Origin: an uncultured Paracoccaceae bacterium
GTDB lineage: Bacteria > Pseudomonadota > Alphaproteobacteria > Rhodobacterales > Rhodobacteraceae
Reading direction: 5' to 3'
Length of the DNA stretch: 64,000 bases
Assembly: GCA_951812615.1 (NCBI GenBank)
Contig: CATOSU010000020.1
Location: forward strand, 62,001-126,000
Part shown: positions 16,540 to 25,276 of the stretch, one piece after another
Layout of the letters: the number at the start of each line of letters is the position of its first letter
How positions within the stretch are numbered: position 1 is the first letter of the stretch
Position numbers and translations under genes: made by a program
Notes under the pieces: model-generated
The model's input: only the letters and a program-made list of their open reading frames with translations
Databases searched by the model: none
What the model was told of the DNA's origin: nothing

Positions 16540-17952
16540 TCAGGGCTGTGGCAGGCGCAGCAGGCCTGCGCGCAGGCACAGCCCCACCGCCACCAGCCAG
16601 AACAGCGCCAGCATCCCGATCGTGGCAAAGAGCCCGACATCGACGCCCAACACATGGCGCATTGGCGTGGACAGCAGGATGACCACGGCGCAGCCGGCAG
16701 CGATCAGCAGGCCGGGCAGGAACACCCGGAACAGGGACGCAACACGCAGTTCCAGCGCCTGCATACAGGCCGGCAGGGCCAGTGCGGCAACAACAGCCGA
16801 AGTGGCCAGATGCGCGGTTGCCGCCATCTCGGCGCTCAGCCGGCCAAAGGCCAACAGCGCGGCCAGAAATACGATCGCCCCGATCAGGCGGATGCGAAGC
16901 TGTTGCGCATTGTGGCCGGTGCAGATCAGCGCCGGTTCCAGAAGCGCGCTCAGAAACCGGACCGACCGCGACAGGGCGAGGATCACCACGATACCTGCTG
17001 CGGGCAGCCAGGTTTCCTCGAACACGACCTGAACCATCTCCTCGGCCAGCAGCCCCAGCGACAGCATCATCGGCCACAGCAGCGCACCGGCTGCGGCCAT
17101 GTTGTCGGACCACGCGGCGCGCATGCCGGCAATGTCCTGTTCCTTTTCCAGCCGTGAAAACCGGGACCAGCTGAGCATGTTCAGCGGCTGCAGCACGAAA
17201 TCGCTGATCGTTTGCGTGATCCGCGACCCGCCGCGATAAGCACCCACCGCCGCGGTCGTCAGGAACGCACCCAGGATCAGGTCCGCGCCATAGTTCGAAA
17301 ACATCGCCAACAGCGAGGACCCCCAGAGGTTGGGCACCGTCCTGCGGCTGTCGCGCAGAGCCTGGCGGCGCAGTTCCAGCCGCGGCAGGCGGCGGACCAG
17401 CGCGGTGGTCAGCGCCAGCCCCACCACCGCGCTGACATAGTGACCGAGGATCAGCGCCTGAATACCCAAACCCCGGTCCAGCGCGATCCATGTGGCGGCC
17501 AGCGCGGCAAGCTGCGAGGGCAGGGTGAGCAGACTGGCGGTGCGCACACGTTTGCGCGCGACCAGCTGCGCTTCGTTCCACGCTATGGGAAAATCCAGCA
17601 GCTGAACCGGGGCCAGCATCAGGAACGCGGTTCCCGTTGCGGTTTCGAACCCGCCGGTCAGCACCCCGAGGCCCGCAGAGACCGTGGTGCCGGTCAGCGA
17701 TACCGCGCCCATCATCCAGAAGTAGCTGGAGGCATCGTTGTCCGGTGCGTCGCTGCGCAGCAGCGCCTGGTAGAGGCCGGTATAGAGCAGGCTCACGAAG
17801 ATGACCGTCACGGTCCAGGCGAGGATGAAGCTGCCGAAGCTGGCAAGATCAAGGTAGCGGGACGCCACCATCATCGACACAAAGGCGATCAGCTGGGCGC
17901 TGATCCGGCTTGAGACGCCAACGGCGTAGGCGGAGGTGAGCGTCCTCAGCAC
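16540..17952 (-). CDS. Polysaccharide/oligosaccharide flippase (MATE-like Wzx type)
   Basis: A very hydrophobic protein of about 470 residues with 12-14 membrane segments and the opening LTSAYAVGVSSRISAQLIAFVSMMVASRYLDLASFG, which is characteristic of Wzx-like lipid-linked oligosaccharide flippases. I take the GTG at 17952, which leaves a natural short cytoplasmic N-terminus. A GTG at 18027 would add 25 arginine- and glycine-rich residues, and neither has a strong ribosome site. It faces the acyl-AMP ligase/ACP/methyltransferase genes tail to tail, with 79 bases between stops. No glycosyltransferase is near, so the transported glycan or lipid is unknown. Confidence 0.82.
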   Translation of the reverse strand: MLRTLTSAYAVGVSSRISAQLIAFVSMMVASRYLDLASFGSFILAWTVTVIFVSLLYTGLYQALLRSDAPDNDASSYFWMMGAVSLTGTTVSAGLGVLTGGFETATGTAFLMLAPVQLLDFPIAWNEAQLVARKRVRTASLLTLPSQLAALAATWIALDRGLGIQALILGHYVSAVVGLALTTALVRRLPRLELRRQALRDSRRTVPNLWGSSLLAMFSNYGADLILGAFLTTAAVGAYRGGSRITQTISDFVLQPLNMLSWSRFSRLEKEQDIAGMRAAWSDNMAAAGALLWPMMLSLGLLAEEMVQVVFEETWLPAAGIVVILALSRSVRFLSALLEPALICTGHNAQQLRIRLIGAIVFLAALLAFGRLSAEMAATAHLATSAVVAALALPACMQALELRVASLFRVFLPGLLIAAGCAVVILLSTPMRHVLGVDVGLFATIGMLALFWLVAVGLCLRAGLLRLPQP

Positions 17953-18173
17953 CGCAATGCCCCACGCTGGCCGCCCGCCCGCAACCCGTGCGCCGCGCCC
18001 GCGCGGCTGGCAGCGGGGACAGGCCACGCGGGCATAGGTCTGTGGTCGGTCATACGGTCTCCGGGGCGTCGGATGTTTCGTGTGCCCCGCAATTCCACAA
18101 ACCCGCCGGCAACTGCAAGATTTGATTTTTTTCGAAAACTCGTCATGATCGCCTTATGCGGGAGGACCGGGCT

Positions 18174-18584
18174 ATGTTGATTGTGTCGGTTGTGCTGTAT
18201 CTTGTGGCGTCGATTGGTTTGGTTATTCTGGCGCTGAAATATCTCTTCGGCCCTGCGCCGACGGACTATCACAGCGAAATCCTCAAACGTGCCGGTGTGC
18301 AGGTGGACCCGGCGCTGGCCCGGGTCACGGGCGCGCTCAATCAGGTGCTGGGCAGCGCGCTGCTGGCCTTTGCGGTGCTGGTCTCGGCGCTGGCGTTGTT
18401 TGGCGTGGGCGCGCGCCTGTTCTGGGCGAACGCGGCGCTGCTGATCGCGGTTCTGATCCTCGGCGGTCTGGCAACACGGGTGGCCTATGGGCTGGAACAG
18501 CAGACCGGCGTGCGGACCCCGTGGCGGCCCGCCGCCGCGCTGACAGGCATCGCGGTTGTCGCCTTTGTGGTTGCCGCTTTCTGA
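18174..18584 (+). CDS. Small four-helix membrane protein of unknown function
   Basis: A 136-residue protein with four likely membrane segments, near 2-26, 60-80, 84-105 and 115-136. A conserved-looking cytoplasmic or periplasmic stretch (LFGPAPTDYHSEILKRAGV) lies between the first two. The start at 18174 was chosen because GGGAGGA stands 7 bases upstream; an ATG at 18156 is also in frame. I do not recognise a named family with confidence. It is transcribed away from the flippase gene and precedes the acyl-CoA dehydrogenase gene by 68 bases. Confidence 0.75.
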   Translation: MLIVSVVLYLVASIGLVILALKYLFGPAPTDYHSEILKRAGVQVDPALARVTGALNQVLGSALLAFAVLVSALALFGVGARLFWANAALLIAVLILGGLATRVAYGLEQQTGVRTPWRPAAALTGIAVVAFVVAAF

Positions 18585-18652
18585 CCCTGCTGCAAACGGC
18601 ACCTTGAGGTCGGCGGGAAAATTGCCATTCTGCCGGCGGGAGGCGCCATGAC

Positions 18653-19804
18653 ATGAACGAGGATCTGTTGGCCATTCGCGAGGGCGTGGAGGCGGTCTGC
18701 CGCGATTTCGGTGACGACTACTGGCTCGCCCGTGACGAAGACGGTGTCTTTCCGCACGAATTCCATGCCGCGCTGGCCGCGGCCGGATGGCTGGGCATCA
18801 CTATGCCCGAGGACTATGGCGGCGCCGGGCTGGGCGTGACCGAAGCCACAGTGATGATGCACACGATTGCCCGCTGCGGGGCGATGACCGCGGCCAGTTC
18901 GGTCCATATCAACATGTTCGGCACGCATCCGATCGTGCTCTATGGCACCGCCGCGCAAAAGGACGCATGGCTGCCGCCGCTGATCGCGGGCGCGCTCAAG
19001 GTCAGCTTCGGGGTGACCGAACCCGATGCCGGGCTCGACACGACGTCCATCCGCACCTTTGCCCGCAGGGTCGATGGCGGATGGGTGGTGCGCGGGCTCA
19101 AGATCTGGAACACCACGGCGCAGGTCGCCGACCGCATCATGCTGCTGGCGCGCACAACGCCGAAGGACGAAACCGCGCGCCGGACCGACGGCCTGTCGCT
19201 GTTTTACACCGCCTTTGACCGCGACCGGATCGAGGTTCGCCGGATCCCGAAAATGGGGCGCAAGGCGGTTGATTCGAACATGCTGTTCTTCGATGACCTG
19301 TTTATCCCGGACGGCGACCTGATCGGCGAGGAGGGCCGCGGTTTCGGCTATATCCTGCAGGCGATGAACCCCGAACGCATCCTGATCGGGGCCGAGGCCG
19401 TGGGCATCGGGCAGGACGCGCTGCGCCGCGCCGCCGGATACGCGGTGGACCGCGAGGTGTTTGGCCGTCCCATCGGCCAGAATCAGGCGATCCAGCACCC
19501 GCTGGCCGAAAACTGGATGGAACTGGAGGCCGCGTGGCTGATGGCGATGCGGGCAGCCGAGCTTTTCGACAGCGGCGCGCCCTGCGGGGCCGAGGCCAAT
19601 GCCACCAAGTTTCTGGGCGGGCGTGCGGGCTATAATGCCTGCCTGCAGGCAGTGATGACCCATGGCGGCATGGGCTATGCCAAGGAATATCATGTCGAAC
19701 GGCTGTTGCGCGAAGTGCTGATCTGCCGGCTGGTTCCGGTCAGCGAACAGCTGATTTCATCCTTTATCGGCGAGCGGGTCCTGGGCCTGCCGAAATCTTA
19801 CTGA
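18653..19804 (+). CDS. Acyl-CoA dehydrogenase
   Basis: A 383-residue FAD enzyme with the three-domain layout of the family. SFGVTEPDAGLDTTSIRT near 116-133 is the FAD/substrate signature, and KIWNTTAQVADRI follows in the beta domain. RAAGYAVDREVFGRPIGQNQ and the C-terminal THGGMGYAKEYHVERLLREV hold the helices around the flavin. It would introduce the 2,3 double bond into an acyl-CoA. The next two genes encode a MaoC-type hydratase (10 bases on) and an AMP-dependent ligase, giving activation, dehydrogenation and hydration of one acyl substrate. Substrate class (branched, short or cyclic) cannot be assigned. Confidence 0.92.
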   Translation: MNEDLLAIREGVEAVCRDFGDDYWLARDEDGVFPHEFHAALAAAGWLGITMPEDYGGAGLGVTEATVMMHTIARCGAMTAASSVHINMFGTHPIVLYGTAAQKDAWLPPLIAGALKVSFGVTEPDAGLDTTSIRTFARRVDGGWVVRGLKIWNTTAQVADRIMLLARTTPKDETARRTDGLSLFYTAFDRDRIEVRRIPKMGRKAVDSNMLFFDDLFIPDGDLIGEEGRGFGYILQAMNPERILIGAEAVGIGQDALRRAAGYAVDREVFGRPIGQNQAIQHPLAENWMELEAAWLMAMRAAELFDSGAPCGAEANATKFLGGRAGYNACLQAVMTHGGMGYAKEYHVERLLREVLICRLVPVSEQLISSFIGERVLGLPKSY

Positions 19805-19814
19805 GGGGTCGCAG

Positions 19815-20663
19815 ATGAACGTCGACAAGGTCCTGAATTTCAACTTCGGGGAAAACCGGATCACTTACAGCGCGCGCGACGTGATGCTTTATGCGTTGGG
19901 GCTGGGGCTGGGCCGGGACGATCTGCGTTATGTCTATGAAAAGGATCTGGTTGTGCTGCCGTCCTTTGCCATGGTCGCCGGGCACCCGGGCGGCTGGATC
20001 GCCACGCCGGGACTGGACGTGGATTATGTCCGGCTGCTGCATGCGGAACAGCGCATGCAGGTCCTCCGCCCGTTTGCACCGGAGGGCCGGATCGTGGCCC
20101 GCTACCGGGTGACGGGGATCGTAGACAAGGGTCCGGGCAAGGGGGCGATCGTCTACGTCGAAAAGACCGTGCACGACGAGGATGATGACGCGGTCATCGC
20201 CCGCGTCATCTCCGGCCTGTTCTGCCGCAGCGAGGGCGGCACCGGCGATCACGGCGAAAAACCGGTCAGCCCCGCGCCCCTGCCGGACCGTGCACCGGAC
20301 CGGTCCGTGTCGCGCCACGTCGACGAACGCGCGGCGCTGATCTACCGGCTGAGCGGGGATTACAACCCGCTGCACGCCGACCCCGATGTAGCGGCGCAGG
20401 CCGGCTATGACGTGCCCATCCTGCACGGGCTGTGCACCATGGGCGTGGCAGGCCATGTGCTGCTGGAGGAGGTGGCCGGCGGCGACCCGGCGCGGTTCGG
20501 CGGGTATGACTGCCGGTTCACCCGACCGGTGTTCCCCGGCGAAACTCTGCGCACGGATCTGTGGCTGGACCCCGGCGGGGCGCGGTATTGCGTCACCGCG
20601 CAGGAACGCGGCGAACGCGTGCTGGACCGGGGAACCTTCCAGCTTGCCGGGGATGCGCCGTGA
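19815..20663 (+). CDS. MaoC-family enoyl-CoA hydratase (double hot-dog)
   Basis: A 282-residue double hot-dog protein related to the hydratase-2 domain of peroxisomal multifunctional enzyme 2. The catalytic hydratase motif is in the second half: YRLSGDYNPLHADPDVAAQAGYDVPILHGLC, with the Asp/Asn and His dyad. The first half has the NFNFGENRITYSARDVMLYALGLG opening typical of this type. It hydrates trans-2-enoyl-CoA to the (R)-3-hydroxy product. It lies 10 bases after the acyl-CoA dehydrogenase gene, and its TGA overlaps the GTG of the ligase gene (GTGA), so all three are likely one operon. Confidence 0.9.
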   Translation: MNVDKVLNFNFGENRITYSARDVMLYALGLGLGRDDLRYVYEKDLVVLPSFAMVAGHPGGWIATPGLDVDYVRLLHAEQRMQVLRPFAPEGRIVARYRVTGIVDKGPGKGAIVYVEKTVHDEDDDAVIARVISGLFCRSEGGTGDHGEKPVSPAPLPDRAPDRSVSRHVDERAALIYRLSGDYNPLHADPDVAAQAGYDVPILHGLCTMGVAGHVLLEEVAGGDPARFGGYDCRFTRPVFPGETLRTDLWLDPGGARYCVTAQERGERVLDRGTFQLAGDAP

Positions 20664-22183
20664 ACCCGGCGGAATGGCTGCGCCGCGCCGCGGCCCTGCA
20701 TCCGGACAATCCGGCCCTGCTGAGAGGCACCGAAACCGTTGCCGATTACCGCGCATTCGCAGCGCGGGCCGCGGCAATCGGCGGGGCGCTGGCGACGCGT
20801 GGCATCGGGCCGGGTGACCGGGTGGCGGTGCTGATGAAGAATTGTACCGAATATCTCGAAGCGCTCTACGGCATCTGGTGGGCCGGGGCGGCGGCGGTTC
20901 CGGTGAACGCCAAGCTGCATGGCAAGGAGGCGGCGTGGATCCTTGAAGACGCCGGGGCCCGGTTGGTGTTCGCAACACCCGACGCGGCCGACGGTCTGGC
21001 GCCGGTCTGTCCGGCCTGCGTGGAAGCGGTGGTGGTGGCGGGCACGCCCGATTACGCGCAGCTCTGCGCCGCCCGGCCTCTGCCGGTTCCGGCCGGTATC
21101 GGCGGCGATGACATGATCTGGCTGTTTTATACCTCGGGCACCACCGGCCGGCCCAAGGGGGTGATGATCACGGCGGCGAACATGATGGCAATGGTGGCCG
21201 GCTATCAGGCGGATCTCTGTGCCCATGTGGCCGCCGATGCCGCGCTTTATGCCGCGCCGATGAGCCACGGCGCGGGGATCTACAATTTCCTCTTCGTCAT
21301 CCCCGCGGCGCGGCATGTGGTGCCGCAATCCGGTGGGTTCGATGCCGGCGAGGTGTTGGATGTGTCGCGCGCGGTGGGGCGGGTGTCGATGTTTGCAGCC
21401 CCGACGATGGTGCGGCGCATGACCGACCACGCGAAGGCGCAGGGCGGCGACGGTGACGGGCTCGACATGCTGGTCTATGGCGGCGGGCCCATGTACCTGG
21501 CCGACATTCTTGAGGCGGGCGCGGTGTTCGGCGACCGTTTTGCGCAGATCTTCGGGCAGGGGGAATGCCCGATGGCAATTACCGTGCTGCCGCGGGCGAT
21601 GGTGTCGGACCGGGCCCATCCGCGCTGGCGCGAACGGCTGGGCAGCGTCGGCTATGCGCAGGCGGTCAGCCGCGTGCGCGTGGTCGATGACACAGGCGTA
21701 CCGCTGCCGCCCGGCGGGGTCGGCGAGATCGAGGTGAACGGTCCGGCGGTGATGAAAGGGTACTGGCAGAACCCGCAGGCCAGCGCCGAGGCGATCCGCG
21801 ATGGCTGGCTGCGCACCGGGGATATGGGCGCGCTGGACGAAGACGGGTTTCTGACGCTGCATGACCGGTCGAAAGACATGATCGTGTCGGGCGGGTCCAA
21901 CGTCTATCCGCGCGAGGTGGAGGAGGTGCTGCTGACCCATCCCGACGTGGCCGAGGTTGCGGTTGTCGGCCGCCCGCACCCGGACTGGGGCGAGGAAGTG
22001 GTGGCCTGCGTCGTGCCGTTGGCCGGGGACGGGGTCGATGCGGCGGCGCTTGACCGGCTCTGCCGCGACAATATCGCCCGGTTCAAGGCGCCCAAGGCCT
22101 ATGTGCAGGTGGATGCGCTGCCGAAGAACAATTACGGCAAGGTGCTGAAGACGGAGCTGCGGAACCGGGTGCGCGGGACCTGA
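20660..22183 (+). CDS. Acyl-CoA synthetase (AMP-dependent ligase)
   Basis: A 507-residue adenylate-forming ligase. The nucleotide loop is WLFYTSGTTGRPKGVM (154-169). QIFGQGECPMAI replaces the usual YGxTE motif, which is slightly unusual. DGWLRTGDMGALDEDGFLTLHDR is the hinge region, and KNNYGKVLK near the C-terminus carries the adenylation lysine. It forms acyl-CoA from a free acid, probably the substrate of the dehydrogenase and hydratase encoded just upstream. I chose the GTG at 20660 because it overlaps the maoC stop (GTGA) and removes a non-homologous arginine-rich extension. Confidence 0.9.
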   Translation: MNPAEWLRRAAALHPDNPALLRGTETVADYRAFAARAAAIGGALATRGIGPGDRVAVLMKNCTEYLEALYGIWWAGAAAVPVNAKLHGKEAAWILEDAGARLVFATPDAADGLAPVCPACVEAVVVAGTPDYAQLCAARPLPVPAGIGGDDMIWLFYTSGTTGRPKGVMITAANMMAMVAGYQADLCAHVAADAALYAAPMSHGAGIYNFLFVIPAARHVVPQSGGFDAGEVLDVSRAVGRVSMFAAPTMVRRMTDHAKAQGGDGDGLDMLVYGGGPMYLADILEAGAVFGDRFAQIFGQGECPMAITVLPRAMVSDRAHPRWRERLGSVGYAQAVSRVRVVDDTGVPLPPGGVGEIEVNGPAVMKGYWQNPQASAEAIRDGWLRTGDMGALDEDGFLTLHDRSKDMIVSGGSNVYPREVEEVLLTHPDVAEVAVVGRPHPDWGEEVVACVVPLAGDGVDAAALDRLCRDNIARFKAPKAYVQVDALPKNNYGKVLKTELRNRVRGT

Positions 22184-22185
22184 AG

Positions 22186-22284
22186 GCGCGCCTTCGGCGC
22201 ACAGGTCGGATTGCGTTCAGGCCACGCAGGCCCCGGGGGATGTCATCCCCCGGACCCCCTGAGAGTATTTCGACAAAGATGAAG
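22186..22284. repeat. Intergenic hairpins and diverged copy of the GTATTT/AAGAAG element
   Basis: The 117-base gap between convergent genes holds three parts. GCGCC-ttc-GGCGC (22188-22200) is a short hairpin. CCGGGGGAT (22233-22241) and ATCCCCCGG (22245-22253) form a perfect 9-bp stem. GAGAGTATTTCGACAAAGATGAAG lies at 22261-22284 and matches the left arm of the elements at 40115-40138 and 53230-53253 at about two thirds of positions over the same length. It ends 16 bases before the aminotransferase stop codon, as the other copies end near a minus-strand gene. Confidence 0.6.
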
Positions 22285-22300
22285 ACAGCGGCGTGTTGCT

Positions 22301-23425
22301 TCAGGTCTGGCTGGCCAGCAGGGCGGACATGCGGTCGAGGCCAAGCTGCAGATTGCTGTCTGCGCCGCCGCCGACGCCAAGGCGGATATGCTGCGGCAGG
22401 CCGTAACAGCTGCCGGGCAGCAGGAAGGTGCGGTAGGGATCGGCCAGAAGCCGGCGCGCGAAGGTGTCGCCGTCGACGTCGCCGGCAAGCCGGGCAAGGC
22501 CGATCAGCCCGGCCTCGGGACGATGCCAGCTCAGGTTCGGCTGGTTCGTGACATAGGCGTCAAGCCGGTCGAGCGTGTCGCCGCCGGATTTGCGGGCGCT
22601 GTTCAGCGCACCGCGCAGCCGGTCCGGTCGCAGGGCGATGGCGGCGATGGTTTCGCCGAGGATGTTCATGATTTCACTGGCGTTTTCGCGCAGAACCACG
22701 GCGTCCTGCACCAGCCCCGGGTCGCGGCAGATCAGCCATCCGGTGCGCAGCCCCTGCAGGCCCAGTGCCTTGGAGACGCTGCCGGTGGTGATGCCGCGCG
22801 CGTAGAGCCCGGCGATCGAGGGCGCGCGCGGGCCGGTCCATTCCAGCCCGGCATAGACCTCGTCCACCAGCAGCCACGCGCCGACGCGCTCCGCAATGGC
22901 CGCGATCCGTTCCAGATCCGCGGCCGGGATCATGCGGCCTGTCGGGTTGTTGGGATTGGTCAGAAAGATCAGCCGCGTGCGGTCGGTCACCGCCGCCTCC
23001 AGCGCGTCGGGCGACAGGGCCCAGCCCTGTGCCTCATCCCGGGCAACGGCGCGGACCGTCGCGCCCACCGCCTGTGCCAGAACCTCGGCCTGTGGCCAGC
23101 CCGGGCGTTCGACGACCACCTCGTCGCCGGGTCCGACCAGCTGCATGAACGCAAGGTAGTTGGCCTCGGCCGCGCCGGCGGTGATCAGCACGTCATCGGG
23201 GTCGCAGAGACCGGTCAGCGCGGCCTGCTCCAGCACCCGCTGCCGCAGCACCGGCAGGCCGCGAAACGACTGCAGGTTCCAGTCCAGCTTCAGTTCGGGG
23301 TCGAGATCGGGCAGGAAATCGCCCAGCCGCGGGCTTTCCGACAGCGAAAAGCCGATAAACGCCTCCGGTTCCGCCTCTGTTGTGTCGAGCAGGTATTGAA
23401 ACAGGGTGTGGATCCGGACTTTCAT
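22301..23425 (-). CDS. PLP-dependent aminotransferase, class I/II fold
   Basis: A 374-residue fold-type I enzyme. The PLP lysine is Lys219 in TTGSVSKALGLQGLRTGW. NPNNPTGR (157-164) and VDEVYAG (188-193) supply the residues that hold the cofactor's pyridine and phenol groups, and the far arginine lies near the C-terminus in HIRLGVGGG. It resembles the aspartate/aromatic aminotransferase superfamily used for capreomycidine-type or other unspecified amino acids; the substrate is not predictable. It is divergently transcribed from the metallo-hydrolase gene with only 25 bases between starts, so the two promoters must lie partly inside coding DNA or overlap. Confidence 0.88.
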   Translation of the reverse strand: MKVRIHTLFQYLLDTTEAEPEAFIGFSLSESPRLGDFLPDLDPELKLDWNLQSFRGLPVLRQRVLEQAALTGLCDPDDVLITAGAAEANYLAFMQLVGPGDEVVVERPGWPQAEVLAQAVGATVRAVARDEAQGWALSPDALEAAVTDRTRLIFLTNPNNPTGRMIPAADLERIAAIAERVGAWLLVDEVYAGLEWTGPRAPSIAGLYARGITTGSVSKALGLQGLRTGWLICRDPGLVQDAVVLRENASEIMNILGETIAAIALRPDRLRGALNSARKSGGDTLDRLDAYVTNQPNLSWHRPEAGLIGLARLAGDVDGDTFARRLLADPYRTFLLPGSCYGLPQHIRLGVGGGADSNLQLGLDRMSALLASQT

Positions 23426-23450
23426 GGGCCACCGGCTGGGAGGAAACGGG

Positions 23451-24209
23451 ATGCAGGCAGCAGGCTATATCAAAGGGCGGCCGGTGTCGCTCACAATACT
23501 CGATTACGGGCTCTTTCGGGTGCATGCCAACGGCCGGGTGATCGGCATCTGCGGGTTTCTGATCCGAACCGATGCACAGGAGTGCATCCTGATCGATACC
23601 GGGTTTCCGGCGAAATACGCCGAGGACACCGGGGCGGCCACGCAGGAGGACCGGCTGTATGAATTCGGCGAGGTGCTGGATTGCCGGCCGCATCACATGC
23701 CGGCGGCGCAACTGGCGCTGGCCGGGGTGCAGCCCGCGGACATCACTCTGCACATCCTGACCCACAGCCATATCGACCATATCGGCGGGCTGCATGATTT
23801 TCCGCAGGCGCCGATCCTGATGGCGGCGGTCGAACGGGCATTGCCGAAACCGCTCTACTGGGGCGGGGTTCAGCCGCTGGACTGGCCCGAACGGGACTAT
23901 CTGCTGGTGGACGGGGATATCCATCTGGGGCCGGGGTTGGACATGCTGCTGGTGCCCGGCCATGCGCCCGGTCAGCTGGCGCTGCGGCTGGACCTGCCGG
24001 AGACCGGCACAGTGCTGTTGACCAGTGATGCCATTTCGCGCCCCGACGAGATTGCCGAAGCCTTTGCCGGGTCATGGGACGAGGCGCAGGCGGTGGCCAG
24101 TGGCGCCCGCCTGATGGCGCTGGCGGACCGCGACCGGGCCTTTGTCATCTACGGCCACTGCCCGCAGCAATGGCCGGGGCTGCGCAAGGCGCCGGACAGC
24201 TATGGCTGA
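23451..24209 (+). CDS. Metallo-beta-lactamase-fold hydrolase, N-acyl homoserine lactonase-like
   Basis: A 252-residue MBL-fold enzyme. The full dinuclear zinc set of the AiiA/AttM lactonase branch is present: HSHIDH (His105, His107, Asp109, His110), His171 in PGHAPGQLAL, Asp193 in LTSDAIS and His236 in YGHCPQQW. The N-terminal LDYGLFRV and ILIDTGFP are also typical. The start at 23451 follows GGGAGG closely. Lactonases of this branch open acyl-homoserine lactones or other lactones. No luxI/luxR genes are in view, so a quorum-quenching role is only possible, and hydrolysis of a metabolic lactone is just as likely. Confidence 0.83.
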   Translation: MQAAGYIKGRPVSLTILDYGLFRVHANGRVIGICGFLIRTDAQECILIDTGFPAKYAEDTGAATQEDRLYEFGEVLDCRPHHMPAAQLALAGVQPADITLHILTHSHIDHIGGLHDFPQAPILMAAVERALPKPLYWGGVQPLDWPERDYLLVDGDIHLGPGLDMLLVPGHAPGQLALRLDLPETGTVLLTSDAISRPDEIAEAFAGSWDEAQAVASGARLMALADRDRAFVIYGHCPQQWPGLRKAPDSYG

Positions 24210-24237
24210 TCACACGCGCTCTCACCTTCGCGTGTGA
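24210..24237 (+). terminator. Hairpin directly after the metallo-hydrolase stop
   Basis: TCACACGCG (24210-24218) and CGCGTGTGA (24229-24237) form a perfect 9-bp stem with a 10-base loop, starting on the base after the stop codon. There is no T run. It may attenuate read-through into the DUF3179 gene 54 bases further on, or protect the 3' end of the first message. Confidence 0.5.
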
Positions 24238-24290
24238 GGGCTGGGCGGTGCGCGCTGTGGCGGGCAGAATGCACCGCGGGAGGATCTGCC

Positions 24291-25253
24291 ATGCGTGTTT
24301 TTGCCCTGCTTGCCGCGTTTTGCCTTGCCACCGCGGCCGCCGCCAACCCGGACAGCTGGCGCGGGGAATGGCCGGATACCGATTTTTCCCGGACCACCAT
24401 CGCCAGCTGGTCCGAGATCCGTTCGGGCGGGCCGCCCAAGGATGGCATCCCGGCAATCACCGACCCGGCGTTCCATCCGGTGTCGGAGGAAAATCGGATC
24501 GGTGACCGCGAACCGGTGATCACGGTTGAAATCGACGGCGCCCGGCCGCGGGCCTATCCGATCCGCTACCTGACGTGGCATGAGATCGTGAATGACGCAG
24601 TTGGCGGGGTCCCTGTTGCCGTCACCTTCTGCCCGCTGTGCAATTCCGGGATCACCTTCGACCGGCGTGTGCGGGGCCGGGTGCTGACATTCGGCGTGTC
24701 GGGCAAGCTGCGCAATTCCGACATGGTGATGTATGACCGCGAAACCCAGAGCTGGTGGCAGCAGGCCGTTGGCCAGGGCATCGTCGGCGAGATGACCGGC
24801 GTGGAGCTGAAGCCGCTGCCGACCTGGATGGAAAGCTGGGCCGAGTTCAGGGCTCGCAATCCCGACGGGCTGGTGATGGACGAACCGCGCCTGTCGCGGC
24901 CCTATGGCAGCAATCCCTATCGTGGCTATGATTCGTCCCCGCGGCCATTCCTCTACAGCGGAGAAAACCCGCCGCATGGTATTGCGCCGCTGATGCGTGT
25001 GGTGCGGGTGGGCGACCGGGCCTGGCCGCTGACCCGGTTCGAAACGCAGGCCGAGATCCGCGAGGCCGGTGTCGTGCTGAGCTGGCGTGCCGGGCAGGCC
25101 TCGGCGCTGGACAGCGGAAAGATCGAAAAGGGACGCGACGTGGGCACGATCCGTGTGCGCGACGGACAGGGGCGGGATCTGCCCCATGACGTGATGTTTG
25201 CCTTTGCCTTCCATGCGTTCTGGCCCGACGGGCAATGGATGTTGGGTCGGTAG
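24291..25253 (+). CDS. DUF3179-domain secreted protein
   Basis: A 320-residue protein starting with a clear Sec signal peptide (MRVFALLAAFCLATAAAA, cleaved about residue 18). The DUF3179 core follows: a YLTWHEIVND segment, then VTFCPLCNSGITFDRR with a Cys-x-x-Cys pair, and a second half with the LRVVRVGDRAWPL-like strand. The family is widespread and its biochemical role is unknown; the CPLC pair suggests metal or redox chemistry, which is untested. The start at 24291 has GGGAGGA upstream. It is transcribed with the lactonase-like gene and converges with the DHA2 exporter gene. Confidence 0.85.
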   Translation: MRVFALLAAFCLATAAAANPDSWRGEWPDTDFSRTTIASWSEIRSGGPPKDGIPAITDPAFHPVSEENRIGDREPVITVEIDGARPRAYPIRYLTWHEIVNDAVGGVPVAVTFCPLCNSGITFDRRVRGRVLTFGVSGKLRNSDMVMYDRETQSWWQQAVGQGIVGEMTGVELKPLPTWMESWAEFRARNPDGLVMDEPRLSRPYGSNPYRGYDSSPRPFLYSGENPPHGIAPLMRVVRVGDRAWPLTRFETQAEIREAGVVLSWRAGQASALDSGKIEKGRDVGTIRVRDGQGRDLPHDVMFAFAFHAFWPDGQWMLGR

Positions 25254-25276
25254 CGGAGCAGGGGTTCAGGCTGACC

